64,000 nt of DNA from an uncultured Clostridia bacterium. GTDB taxonomy: Bacteria > Bacillota > Clostridia > Christensenellales > QALW01. This document shows, piece after piece, positions 25,408-34,405 of this stretch. Under the pieces are notes generated by a model that was not told the DNA's origin, did no database searches, and was given only the letters and a program-made list of their open reading frames with translations. Position numbers and translations under genes: made by a program. Position 1 is the stretch's first letter; each line of letters starts with the position of its first letter. The stretch spans positions 1 through 64,000 of the forward strand of contig CAKRZX010000011.1 of the NCBI GenBank assembly GCA_934434555.1. Reading direction: 5' to 3'.

Positions 25408-26008
25408 TTATCTTTTATATGATATTATCGGCGCTACGGCGGCATTGCCGGGGCTTTTGTGGTTCAGGACAAAGCGAATTTACGCAAGCGAAAAAGCAAA
25501 GGAAAAAATCCGCGGCGGTGCACTTGTAATATCGAATCACGTGGGATTTTTTGACCCGATTTATCTGATGTTCGCCATTCACTATCGCCGACATCACTTT
25601 ATTGCCACAAAAGAACTTTTTGACGGCAAGGTAAAGCGGTTTTTATTCACAAAGGCGTTTCACTGCATTGAAATTGACAGGGATAATTTCAATATGGCTA
25701 CGTTCAGGAAAATAGTTGACGTGCTTAAACAGGGCAAAATTGTTTCAATGTTCCCCGAGGGTCACATCTGCAAAGAGCAGGAAAACGCGGCGTTTAAGTC
25801 AGGTATGGTTTTAATGGCGCTGCAAAGCGGTTGCAGCATTGTACCCGTGTACATAAAAAAGCGTGAGCATTTTTGGCAAAGGCAGGTTGCCGTAATAGGC
25901 GAGCCGGTAACGGTAAAATCCGAAAACGGAATCAAAGTGCAGCAGATAAGCGAAAAAACGCAGTATCTGTTCAAAATAGAAAAAGAACTTGAAAATCTTG
26001 CAAAGTAA
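25397..26008 (+). CDS. PlsC-type acyltransferase, second of a tandem pair
   Basis: The 203-residue protein has block I ISNHVGFFDPIYL at ~40 and block III SMFPEGHICKEQ at ~114, plus IVPVYI. It begins inside the last codons of the previous acyltransferase. The two differ clearly in sequence, so they may act at different positions or on different acceptors, for example sn-1 and sn-2 of glycerol phosphate (inference). Confidence 0.85.
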   Translation: MSFDYLLYDIIGATAALPGLLWFRTKRIYASEKAKEKIRGGALVISNHVGFFDPIYLMFAIHYRRHHFIATKELFDGKVKRFLFTKAFHCIEIDRDNFNMATFRKIVDVLKQGKIVSMFPEGHICKEQENAAFKSGMVLMALQSGCSIVPVYIKKREHFWQRQVAVIGEPVTVKSENGIKVQQISEKTQYLFKIEKELENLAK

Positions 26009-26024
26009 AAGGAGAAAAGCAATT

Positions 26025-27527
26025 ATGAAATTTGACAATCCCGAAGTTTTCAGAAAGTATACCGACGAAGAAACGTTTTCGCGCATTAAGGAAATGCCCA
26101 CCGTTAAAGCAATGTGGGAAATGTGCGCAAAGGACTATGCGTATAAGGTTGCCGTAGTTGATAACGGCAGAGAAATCACCTATGCCGAGATTGATAAGGA
26201 TATATCGGCGCTCAGGGCAATGCTTGATAAAAACGGAATCAAAAAAGGCGACAGAATAGGCGTTTATATTCCCAACAGTTATGAGTTTGTAAAGGCATAT
26301 CTCGCAGTCGTTACTTTCGGCGCGGTTTCGGTTATTCTTCCGCCCCAGCTTGACGCCATGACGGTTTTCGGATGCACAATGAAATTTCAACTTTCCGCAC
26401 TTCTTACCGTAGAGGATATGGACGAAAAAACTGCGGTTGCAAAGGCAAAGAACGTTAAAATTATGCTTTTAAGTTCGGCGAAAGATGAAGTTTGCCCAAT
26501 GGGTGACGTTGGCGAAAACGACCCGGCGGTTGTTATGTTTACCGGCGGCACTACCGGCAAGAGCAAGGGCGCTGAACTTACTAACGGGGCTGTTATGCAG
26601 GGTACCGTAAACGGGTGCTACGGCTTAAAGCATGTTTTCTTTCAGCGATATCTTAATGTTCTGCCATTCTCCCATGTTTTCGGGCTTATCAGGAATCTTA
26701 TGACGAGCCTTTATACCGGTAGTACCATTTTTATATGCCGCAACAATAAAGATATGTTCCGCGATATCGCAATGTTCAGACCCACCGTTATGGTTATGGT
26801 GCCCGCTTTGGCTGAAATGGCACTTACGCTTTCAAAGCAGTTCGGCAAAAATATGCTGGGCGACGATATAAAAATGGTAATCTGCGGTGCGGCGGCTGTT
26901 TCGCCCTATTTAATTGAGGAATACGATAAAATGGGCATTATGCTTCTGCCCGGTTACGGACTTACCGAATCGGCAAACCTGGTTTCGGGCAACCCCGAAA
27001 ACATAAAAAAGCCCACGTCCGTCGGAATTCCGTACCCCAATCAGGAATTTAAGATTGTTGACGGCGAACTGTGGATTAAAGGCAAAAATATAATGACCCG
27101 CTATATCGGCGAAGATATTTCCGGCTTTGAAGACGGCTGGTTCAGAACGGGTGATCTTGTCCGCTTTGATGAGGACGGATTCCTTTATATTACGGGACGA
27201 TTGAAAGAAATAATCATTCTTGCAAACGGCGAAAATATTTCGCCCGCGGAAGTCGAGGCTCACTTCAATGAACTTGATTTTGTTCAGGATTCGCAGATTT
27301 TCGAGGCGATAGGCGATAACGGCACACATATTCTTGCCCTTGAAGTAGTACCCAGAATGACGGAAGTAAAGAAAATAGAGGGCGACGCAAACGCATTTAT
27401 GATGAAGGAACTCGAAAGAGTGAATTTGTCACTGCCATCGCATATGCGCGCCGTGAGAATTACTCTGCGCGACAAGGACTTTGAGCGTACACCCAGCATG
27501 AAAATCAAGCGTTACACGCTCGGATAA
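26025..27527 (+). CDS. AMP-forming acyl-CoA/acyl-ACP synthetase
   Basis: The ATG at 26025 follows AAAGGAG. The 500-residue enzyme has canonical motifs: MFTGGTTGKSKGAE at ~170, PGYGLTESANL at ~310, WFRTGDLVRFDEDGFLYITGR at ~370, ANGENISP, and the C-terminal catalytic Lys in PSMKIKRYTLG. Because a free acyl carrier protein follows at once, acyl-ACP synthesis is a likely activity alongside or instead of acyl-CoA synthesis (inference). Confidence 0.88.
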   Translation: MKFDNPEVFRKYTDEETFSRIKEMPTVKAMWEMCAKDYAYKVAVVDNGREITYAEIDKDISALRAMLDKNGIKKGDRIGVYIPNSYEFVKAYLAVVTFGAVSVILPPQLDAMTVFGCTMKFQLSALLTVEDMDEKTAVAKAKNVKIMLLSSAKDEVCPMGDVGENDPAVVMFTGGTTGKSKGAELTNGAVMQGTVNGCYGLKHVFFQRYLNVLPFSHVFGLIRNLMTSLYTGSTIFICRNNKDMFRDIAMFRPTVMVMVPALAEMALTLSKQFGKNMLGDDIKMVICGAAAVSPYLIEEYDKMGIMLLPGYGLTESANLVSGNPENIKKPTSVGIPYPNQEFKIVDGELWIKGKNIMTRYIGEDISGFEDGWFRTGDLVRFDEDGFLYITGRLKEIIILANGENISPAEVEAHFNELDFVQDSQIFEAIGDNGTHILALEVVPRMTEVKKIEGDANAFMMKELERVNLSLPSHMRAVRITLRDKDFERTPSMKIKRYTLG

Positions 27528-27539
27528 GGAGAGTTTTTT

Positions 27540-27788
27540 ATGAAAACAAGACAGGAAATTTTTGAAGAATTAAAAGATTCGGTTGTATCCATTGACCCTA
27601 CGCGCAAAGAAGTTATCGAAAAGTGTGACGAAAGCACGAATCTTGTAAGCGGACTCGGCTTTGATTCCGTGGGGCTTATTTGCCTTGTAATTGTTCTTGA
27701 AGAGCGTTTCGGCATTCGCTTTGACGATTCAGACGGCTTTGAAACCGTGGGACAGGTTATTGACTACATAGAGGGCAAACTCGGATAA
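27540..27788 (+). CDS. Acyl carrier protein
   Basis: The 82-residue acidic protein has the phosphopantetheine site GFDSVGLICLVI at ~40 and the helical pattern of ACPs. It lies 12 bases after the ligase and overlaps the next gene by one base. It is probably a dedicated carrier for the acyl chain activated by the ligase rather than the housekeeping fatty-acid ACP, because no fab genes are nearby. Confidence 0.88.
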   Translation: MKTRQEIFEELKDSVVSIDPTRKEVIEKCDESTNLVSGLGFDSVGLICLVIVLEERFGIRFDDSDGFETVGQVIDYIEGKLG

Positions 27789-28729
27789 TGCATTTAAGGG
27801 TAATTGCGGGCGTTGCGGCTTTTCTGCTTGCGGGGTTTATTGTATCGTATGTAATTGTAAACATCGCAATGTTCAAAAAGTTCTTTGCCCGTGCGGATTC
27901 GGATAAACTTAAAGCCCGTGCGCTTGAAGATGCCCACTATGCACCGTTCAGAGAAGAAATCCTTGCAAATTATACCGAACTTGAAAAACTTCCCGCAGAA
28001 CGAGTTTTCTGCGTTTCTTATGACGGAACGCGGCTTTCGGCAAGATATTACGATTCCGGCAGTAAGAAAACGGTTGTGCTGCTGCACGGATATCACGCCG
28101 TGCCGTGGATAAATTTTGCCGCATCGGGCGAAGGGCTGATTGAGAGAAAGTATAATATTCTTCTTATTGACCAGCGTGCATACGGCGAAAGCGGCGGAAA
28201 GTATTCAAGTATGGGGCTGTGCGAATCAAAAGATTTGCTTTGCTGGATTGAGTATCTGCAAAGAGAAAAACAACCCGAAAGCATTGCGCTTTACGGCATA
28301 AGTATGGGCGCGGCAACGGTAGGGTATGTTTCGGACAGTCTTGAAAACACCTGCGTACGCGCACTTGTGCTTGACTGCGGGTTCTGCTCGCCTGCCGAAC
28401 TTCAAAACAGTATCATTTCCCGTATCGGTGTGCCGAAGTGGATGTTTTTTATGTGCAATTCGCTTGTAAAAATAAAGATGAAGGTTGATTTGAAAGAATC
28501 TACCGTAAAACATCTGGCAAACTGCACTTTGCCGGCACTGTTCCTTTACGGTGAAAAGGACGCCGTTGTGCCTAAGGGCGACACAAAAAGAATGTTTGAT
28601 GCGTGTAAAAGCGATAAGATTCTGCTTTCCATTCCGGAAGCGGGGCATACAACTGCCCTGATTGCGGGCGGAGAAAAGATACAGTCGGCTTTTTATAATT
28701 TTTTAAAAAAATATATGGGGGACAGATAA
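27788..28729 (+). CDS. Membrane-anchored alpha/beta hydrolase (Ser nucleophile)
   Basis: The 313-residue protein begins with a membrane anchor (VAAFLLAGFIVSYVIV). The hydrolase domain has VVLLHGYHAVPW, LLIDQRAYGESGG, the nucleophile elbow YGISMGAAT at ~180, the acid in LYGEKDAVVP and the His in PEAGHTTAL. The family includes lipases and acyl esterases. In this operon it could free or trim acyl chains at the membrane surface (inference). Confidence 0.85.
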   Translation: MHLRVIAGVAAFLLAGFIVSYVIVNIAMFKKFFARADSDKLKARALEDAHYAPFREEILANYTELEKLPAERVFCVSYDGTRLSARYYDSGSKKTVVLLHGYHAVPWINFAASGEGLIERKYNILLIDQRAYGESGGKYSSMGLCESKDLLCWIEYLQREKQPESIALYGISMGAATVGYVSDSLENTCVRALVLDCGFCSPAELQNSIISRIGVPKWMFFMCNSLVKIKMKVDLKESTVKHLANCTLPALFLYGEKDAVVPKGDTKRMFDACKSDKILLSIPEAGHTTALIAGGEKIQSAFYNFLKKYMGDR

Positions 28730-28730
28730 T

Positions 28731-29660
28731 ATGGATTATGTTATTTTGACCGATTCTTCTTGCGACCTTAAAAAGGAAGTGCGCGAGGAGTACGGAATCG
28801 AGCTCATTCCGGGGCATTTCAATGCGCCGGATAAAACGGACAGAATTTCAGACCTTGAATGGCACGACACCACGGCAGAGGAATTCTATCAGGACCTGAA
28901 AGCGCACCCGGACGGTTACACTTCCGCACCGCCCAACGTTCAGGAGTGGTATGAAAAATTTAAGGAGTTCACCGACGCGGGGAAAGCGGTTCTTGCAATA
29001 ACCATTTCTTCCGGCATAAGCGGCTCATTTTCATTTATGTCTTTGGGGCGTGATAAACTGCTTGAAGAGAATCCTCAGGCGAAAATCGTGCTTGTGGATT
29101 CAATGCGCTATTCCGCGGCAATAGGGCTTATGGCAATTTATGCGTCAAACCTGCGGGCGCAGGGTAAAAGCATTGACGAAGCGGGGCAGTGGCTTAATGA
29201 AAATAAGAACTGTTTCCGTGAGTGCGGCTGGCTTGACGACCTTTCCTTTGTTGCAAAAAAAGGCAGAATATCTCACGCTACGGCATTTTTCGGTACGCTT
29301 ATAGGCGTAAAACCCATAGGCGAATTTGACGAAAACGGCCTTACCACGGTGCTCGGCAAGACAAAGGGTGAAAAACAGGCGTATAAAGTTTTTTTGCGTT
29401 ATATGGAAGAAACGGGCGGCGATTTTTCGGATAAAACCGTGTTTATTGCCCATTCAAACCGCAAAAAACAGGCGCTTGCTTATATGGATATGATTAAGGA
29501 AAAGTTTAATCCCGCGAAAATTTACTTTACGGAAGTTTATCCGTCCTGCGGAATAAATATAGGTCCCGGACTTATGACGGCTTTTTATATGGGCACGCCC
29601 ATTTCAAAAGGGCTGGAATTTGAAAAAGAACTTGTTACAAAACTTATTGAAGAAAAATAA
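28731..29660 (+). CDS. DegV-family fatty-acid-binding protein, FakB-like
   Basis: The 309-residue protein has DegV signatures: YVILTDSSCDLKKEV at the start, ISSGISGSFSF near ~85, VDSMRYSAAIGL near ~123, and the C-terminal VYPSCGINIGPG. DegV/FakB proteins bind a fatty acid and present it to the kinase FakA for phosphorylation. A FakA-like gene lies two genes downstream, so the pair is complete in one operon. Confidence 0.85.
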   Translation: MDYVILTDSSCDLKKEVREEYGIELIPGHFNAPDKTDRISDLEWHDTTAEEFYQDLKAHPDGYTSAPPNVQEWYEKFKEFTDAGKAVLAITISSGISGSFSFMSLGRDKLLEENPQAKIVLVDSMRYSAAIGLMAIYASNLRAQGKSIDEAGQWLNENKNCFRECGWLDDLSFVAKKGRISHATAFFGTLIGVKPIGEFDENGLTTVLGKTKGEKQAYKVFLRYMEETGGDFSDKTVFIAHSNRKKQALAYMDMIKEKFNPAKIYFTEVYPSCGINIGPGLMTAFYMGTPISKGLEFEKELVTKLIEEK

Positions 29661-29671
29661 CGGAGCAAAAA

Positions 29672-31009
29672 ATGAACACACTAAAAAGCAAAAAATCGAT
29701 CATACTTTACGGCTGCTCGGCAATGGGCGTGAATCTGCTTAACCTGTTTATGGGTTCCTATCTTTGCAGCGCGCTGCTTGTGGGCGGATTCGGCGAAGCG
29801 GCGATACCGTTTCAGACTTTTAAGCAAAAAGACCTTGTTATAGCGGGCGTTTGGGCAGTTTTTGTCCTGATTGCGAAAATTGTCGACGGCGTTGTCGATA
29901 TTCCCATGGCGGCGTTTACCGATAAACTCAAAAGCCGTTTCGGGCGCAGGCGTCCGTCCATAATTATGGGAATGATTCCTATGATACTTTCCTTTATAGC
30001 CTTTACGGCGTATACACCCGTTGACGGCGTATCAATGACTAACACGGTTTACTACGGGGTGCTTCTGTGCATATTCTATTCGTCCTACACCCTAACCATG
30101 GTAACCTATTATGCAACGTTTACCGAAATAATCGATAACGAACAGGACCGCACGTTTCTTTCAAATGTAAAGTCGGTATGTGATATCGTTTATTTCATTA
30201 TCGGCTACGTGGCTGTAAGCGCACTGCTTAAAGGCATAAATATCCGCATCGTTGCGCTTATTCTGCTTCCTCTTGTGCTTACAATGCTTATTCCTCTGTT
30301 TATGATTAAGGAAAAATCAACTCTCGGCGACGAAAAACTTGATTTCGAAACCGTAAACCTGGGAAAATCCTTGCTTTATACACTGAAAAATAAGGATTTC
30401 ATCATCTGGATGCTTGTATATTCTTTTATGACTTTCGGCGTGCAGTTGTTTTTGGGCGGAATAAACGAATACTTCTCGTTTACAAAAATGAGCATGATTC
30501 TCGTTATGGTTGCGGCGTTTGCGCCTGTGCCGTTTACGCTTATGATTTATAACAAACTCATTCGCAAAAAGGGCTTCCGCTTTGCGTTCCAGTACGTTTT
30601 ACTTGTGTTTTCAGCATCAATGCTTACGCTTTTCGGAATTTCGTTCATTCCGGCGGGCACATTAAATACGGTGCTTTCAATTGCGGGCGGGCTTATTGCA
30701 TCTCTTGGTATAGGTGCACTGTTTGCGGTGGCGTATTCAATACCCTCTCAACTTGCCGCAGACGATGAAAAGCGCACCGGAATATCCCATTCGGCGATGT
30801 ATTTTGCCGTTCAGGGACTGTTTTCCGGCGTTGCAACGGGACTGGGCGCGGGCGTGGTGCTTACTGCGCTTAAAGGTTCTGAAAGTGCCGGTTCTGACGC
30901 GATTATTTATCTTACGGCGATATCGGCGCTGGGATGCCTTATCGCCTATACGCTTACATTCATATTGCCCGCTTCAATAAAGAATTTAGGTAAAACGGAA
31001 AAGCAGTAA
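29672..31009 (+). CDS. GPH/MelB-type MFS transporter
   Basis: The 445-residue protein has about twelve membrane spans and the GPH-family signature between spans 2 and 3, DKLKSRFGRRRPSIIMG, with an N-terminal DGVVDIPMAAFTD motif. GPH members usually move glycosides by cation symport, but several have other substrates. Its place between fakB-like and fakA-like genes suggests a lipid precursor or polar head group (inference). Confidence 0.8.
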   Translation: MNTLKSKKSIILYGCSAMGVNLLNLFMGSYLCSALLVGGFGEAAIPFQTFKQKDLVIAGVWAVFVLIAKIVDGVVDIPMAAFTDKLKSRFGRRRPSIIMGMIPMILSFIAFTAYTPVDGVSMTNTVYYGVLLCIFYSSYTLTMVTYYATFTEIIDNEQDRTFLSNVKSVCDIVYFIIGYVAVSALLKGINIRIVALILLPLVLTMLIPLFMIKEKSTLGDEKLDFETVNLGKSLLYTLKNKDFIIWMLVYSFMTFGVQLFLGGINEYFSFTKMSMILVMVAAFAPVPFTLMIYNKLIRKKGFRFAFQYVLLVFSASMLTLFGISFIPAGTLNTVLSIAGGLIASLGIGALFAVAYSIPSQLAADDEKRTGISHSAMYFAVQGLFSGVATGLGAGVVLTALKGSESAGSDAIIYLTAISALGCLIAYTLTFILPASIKNLGKTEKQ

Positions 31010-31011
31010 TA

Positions 31012-32631
31012 ATGAGAGAAAATCATATTAACGGCAGCATTTTTCAGACAATGCTCATAAGCGGACTGAACAATATCCGCAATCACGAAAAAGAGATAAA
31101 TGCGATGAATGTTTTCCCCGTTGCCGACGGCGATACGGGAACAAATATGTGCCTGACCCTTGAAAACGGCGTAAGGTGCGCAAAAGAAGAAAAGCATTTG
31201 GGCAAATATCTTAAAGAAGTTAGCACGGGTATGCTTTTCGGCGCAAGAGGAAACTCCGGCGTTATACTTTCACAACTGTTTTTGGGCATTTATAACGAAC
31301 TGAAAAGTTGCGGGATAGCAAACCCCAACGAATTGCGGAATGCGTTTGTCTCGGCGTACCGCACGGCTTATCGCTCGGTGGTAAGGCCCGTTGAGGGGAC
31401 AATACTTACCGTTGCCCGCGAGGGTGCGGAAAATCTGCGTACATACAGGGGAATAACCATAGACGAACTGTTCTGCCTGTACGTGGGGCAGATGAAAGAA
31501 AGCCTTAACCGCACGCCGGAGATTCTGCCCGTATTAAAAGAGGCGGGCGTGCTTGACAGCGGCGGCATGGGCTATATAACCATAGTTGAGGGTATGGCAA
31601 AGGCGCTTATGGGGGAATCTGTGGAACTTAACGTAACGCCCGTAAAAACGCTTCCCGCCGTTAATGAACAGAATATTGATTTTGACGAAAACAGCGAATT
31701 CAATCTTGGCTACTGCACTGAATTCCTGCTTCAACTTATGAACAGCAAAACCGATGTACACGCATTTTCGCTTGAAGATTTCATAAAAGAACTTGAAAAG
31801 TCGGGTAATTCCCTTGCAGTAACGCGGGCGGGGACGGTAGTAAAGGTGCATATTCACACCTTTGAGCCGGCAAAGGTCATTGCGCTTGCAAATTCATACG
31901 GAGAGTTTATAACGTTCAAACTTGAAAATATGGAGGTTCAGCACAGCGGACTGAACAAGCCCAAAAAGAAAATCGGCATAGTTTCCGTTGCCGAGGGTGA
32001 CGGAATTGTTTCGCTTATAAAGGAAAGCGGCAGCGATATAATTATAAACGGAGGGATAACCTCTAATCCGTCTGCTGAGGAATTTATTAATGCGTTTAAC
32101 GAGGTAAATGCCGAAAATATCGTTGTTTTTCCCAACAACTCAAACATAATCAAAGCGGCTGAACAGGCTGCGGAACTTTCAAAAAACGGAAAAATCACCG
32201 TTATTCCCACACGCTCGTTTATTGAGGGCTACTATGCGCTTATTATGGGCACGTCTGATATCGAAGATGTATCCGCGCGTATTGAGGCAATGAAAAACGG
32301 CGCGGCAGAGGTTAAGTGCGCGGCGGTGGCACGCTCCGTAAAGGACTACACCGGCACGGATTTTTCCTGTAAAAAAGGCGATTTTATCGGCTTTGCGGAC
32401 AATAAACTCGTTTCTTCCTCACAGGATATTGCACAAACGCTTATAAGCGCAATGCAGAAACTTGACGGCATTTCCGAGGGCTATTCCGTCTGCGTTATAA
32501 CGGGCGAGAATTTTGACGGAGCAGAGGAAGATGCGCTGCGCGAAAAAATAGAAAGCGCTTTCCCCGATATGGAAGTGAATTTCTTCCCCGGCGGACAGAA
32601 AGTGTACAATCTGCTTGTGGGGGTAATGTGA
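31012..32631 (+). CDS. fakA: Fatty-acid kinase FakA-like protein (DAK2 plus DegV-like domain)
   Basis: The 539-residue protein starts with a DhaL/DAK2 kinase domain: NVFPVADGDTGTNMCLT at ~34, with the Asp cluster that binds Mg-ADP, and GARGNSGVILSQ at ~77. A middle region and a DegV-like C-terminal part (~310-539, NGGITSNPSAEEF) complete the YloV/FakA layout. It would phosphorylate FakB-bound fatty acids to acyl phosphates for phospholipid synthesis. The small Asp23 gene usually next to fakA is absent. The next gene overlaps its stop by one base. Confidence 0.85.
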   Translation: MRENHINGSIFQTMLISGLNNIRNHEKEINAMNVFPVADGDTGTNMCLTLENGVRCAKEEKHLGKYLKEVSTGMLFGARGNSGVILSQLFLGIYNELKSCGIANPNELRNAFVSAYRTAYRSVVRPVEGTILTVAREGAENLRTYRGITIDELFCLYVGQMKESLNRTPEILPVLKEAGVLDSGGMGYITIVEGMAKALMGESVELNVTPVKTLPAVNEQNIDFDENSEFNLGYCTEFLLQLMNSKTDVHAFSLEDFIKELEKSGNSLAVTRAGTVVKVHIHTFEPAKVIALANSYGEFITFKLENMEVQHSGLNKPKKKIGIVSVAEGDGIVSLIKESGSDIIINGGITSNPSAEEFINAFNEVNAENIVVFPNNSNIIKAAEQAAELSKNGKITVIPTRSFIEGYYALIMGTSDIEDVSARIEAMKNGAAEVKCAAVARSVKDYTGTDFSCKKGDFIGFADNKLVSSSQDIAQTLISAMQKLDGISEGYSVCVITGENFDGAEEDALREKIESAFPDMEVNFFPGGQKVYNLLVGVM

Positions 32632-33566
32632 TGGCAAAAATCATTCTTATTGCTCTTTCGGCGGTCGTTGTACTGTGCGTGCTGCCCACAATGCTTATTT
32701 CGCTTATAATTTTTAACGTTCTGCTTGTAAGGCAGAATAAAGAAAAGTGGTCAAGAGAATGCAGTTGGGATGACCCCGAACAGGAAGAAATGTTCCGTGT
32801 GGGTGCTGTTTGGGGCAAAGAAAACGGAGAATTTTGCAGTGAAGTTAGTATAGAAAGCGACGGATTCCGTTTAGTTGGCGAATACTTCGATTTCGGAAAT
32901 AAAAAAGCGGTAATAATTATTCCCGGCAGAATGGAATCGTGCATATATTCTTACTATTTTGCCGAGCCGTTTAAGAAAAGCGGATATAACGTGCTTGCCG
33001 TAGATAATCGTTCCCACGGCCTTTCGGAGGGCAAATTCAATACTTTGGGGTTGAGGGAATACAAAGATATAATTGCGTGGGCAAAATTTCTTAACAAGCA
33101 GTGCGGCATTGAAACAGTGTTCCTGCACGGCATATGTATCGGCTCGGCAACGGCACTGTATGCTTTAACAAGCGAAAACTGCCCCGAATGCATAAAGGGT
33201 ATGTCTGCCGACGGAATGTACGTGAACTTTATAGAAAGTTACAAGAATCATTTAATCGAGCGCAATAAGCCGCTGTTCCCGTTTTTAGCGGAGTTCAGGC
33301 TTTTGATTAAACTTGTTTCGGGCAAGGACCCTGTGAAATTTTCACCCATAAACCTTATGCCCAAACTTAAAAAGCCCATACTTTTTATTTATACAAAAAA
33401 GGACACTTATTCGGTGCCTGAAAAGGGGCAACTGCTTTTTGATACCTGTACCGCGCCGAAAAAACTTGTGTGGTTCGATAAAGGCATTCACTCTCACGTG
33501 AGAATAAACGCGGTTGAAAAATACGACAGCACAATCTGCGAATTTTTGAAAGAATACATACAATGA
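32631..33566 (+). CDS. Membrane-anchored alpha/beta hydrolase with cysteine nucleophile
   Basis: The 311-residue protein has an N-terminal anchor (IILIALSAVVVLCVL...SLIIFNVLLV). The hydrolase part shows VIIIPGRMES, NVLAVDNRSHGLSEG and an elbow reading LHGICIGSAT, so the nucleophile position holds Cys instead of Ser. An acid (YTKKDTYSVP) and His (DKGIHSHVRI) are in the right places. Cys triads are known in dienelactone hydrolase. Thioester or acyl-transfer chemistry is possible next to ACP genes, but that is inference. Confidence 0.82.
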   Translation: MAKIILIALSAVVVLCVLPTMLISLIIFNVLLVRQNKEKWSRECSWDDPEQEEMFRVGAVWGKENGEFCSEVSIESDGFRLVGEYFDFGNKKAVIIIPGRMESCIYSYYFAEPFKKSGYNVLAVDNRSHGLSEGKFNTLGLREYKDIIAWAKFLNKQCGIETVFLHGICIGSATALYALTSENCPECIKGMSADGMYVNFIESYKNHLIERNKPLFPFLAEFRLLIKLVSGKDPVKFSPINLMPKLKKPILFIYTKKDTYSVPEKGQLLFDTCTAPKKLVWFDKGIHSHVRINAVEKYDSTICEFLKEYIQ

Positions 33567-34405
33567 CGGCATATGTGACTATGGACGCGGAGTCTTTTTT
33601 TGAAACGGAGTGTATGCATAGTGCGGAATTTGATAAAAACCGCGCGTGCACCGAGGGGCTTGATGCGTTTCTTGACTTTCTTGATGGAAAAAATATAAAA
33701 TCCACGCTGTTTGTTACCGAACAAATGCTTGATTTGTGCGCCGAACGGCTGAAAAGGGCGGCGGAAAACGGGCACGAAATCGCGGTGCATTCGTTAAAGC
33801 ACAAACCGATAAACACTTACGAAGAGTATTCTCTTGTGCTTTCGGCAATGAAAGAAAAGATTCTTAAAATTACCGGCATTGAACCTGTGGGTTACCGTGC
33901 GCCCTGCTTTTCCATAACAGATGAGGGATTGCGGGCGCTTAAAGACAACGGATTCTTATATGATTCAAGCGTGCTTGAAGTCAATAACACTTACGGTTCA
34001 AACAGAGTGTCGCTTGCGTCTTTTAGGAAAATAAACGACTCCGTTTGCGAAAAGGACGGTTTTTTTGAGGTAAAACCCGCCATTGCGAAAACGGCAAAGA
34101 TTCCCGTGTCGGGCGGAGCATATTTAAGGCTTTTTCCTTGGTGGTTTATGCGCCGTGTGCTTAAAAGGCATATAAAAAATGCGGATTCCTTTCTGTTTTA
34201 CGTTCACCCTTTTGAACTTACGGATAAAAATCTGACAAAGGGGTACAGGCTGAATATTACCGATTGGCTCTTTGTAAACAGGGGCAGAAAAAAATATTTT
34301 GAAAAGTTTGCCGAAACTATTGATTTTCTCGAAAAAACAGGTTATAATTTTTATACGGTAAAAGATTATATTAAAAAAACAGGGGAGAGTGAGAACGACG
34401 GATAA
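33563..34405 (+). CDS. Polysaccharide deacetylase-family protein
   Basis: The 280-residue protein shows the NodB-homology pattern: YVTMDAESFFE with the metal Asp near residue 8, KSTLFVTEQM, the zinc pair in EIAVHSLKHKP, VGYRAPCFS, and a late FYVHPFEL. This layout is close to the DUF3473-containing deacetylases of exopolysaccharide clusters. It could N-deacetylate a sugar head group of a surface glycolipid (inference). It overlaps its upstream neighbour by four bases and its downstream neighbour by 17. Confidence 0.82.
   Translation: MTAYVTMDAESFFETECMHSAEFDKNRACTEGLDAFLDFLDGKNIKSTLFVTEQMLDLCAERLKRAAENGHEIAVHSLKHKPINTYEEYSLVLSAMKEKILKITGIEPVGYRAPCFSITDEGLRALKDNGFLYDSSVLEVNNTYGSNRVSLASFRKINDSVCEKDGFFEVKPAIAKTAKIPVSGGAYLRLFPWWFMRRVLKRHIKNADSFLFYVHPFELTDKNLTKGYRLNITDWLFVNRGRKKYFEKFAETIDFLEKTGYNFYTVKDYIKKTGESENDG

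Noticed and set aside
32631..33566. Cys nucleophile as an error of frame or start choice
   Set aside because: The reading frame is unbroken through the elbow, acid and His regions, and the surrounding hydrolase motifs are intact.
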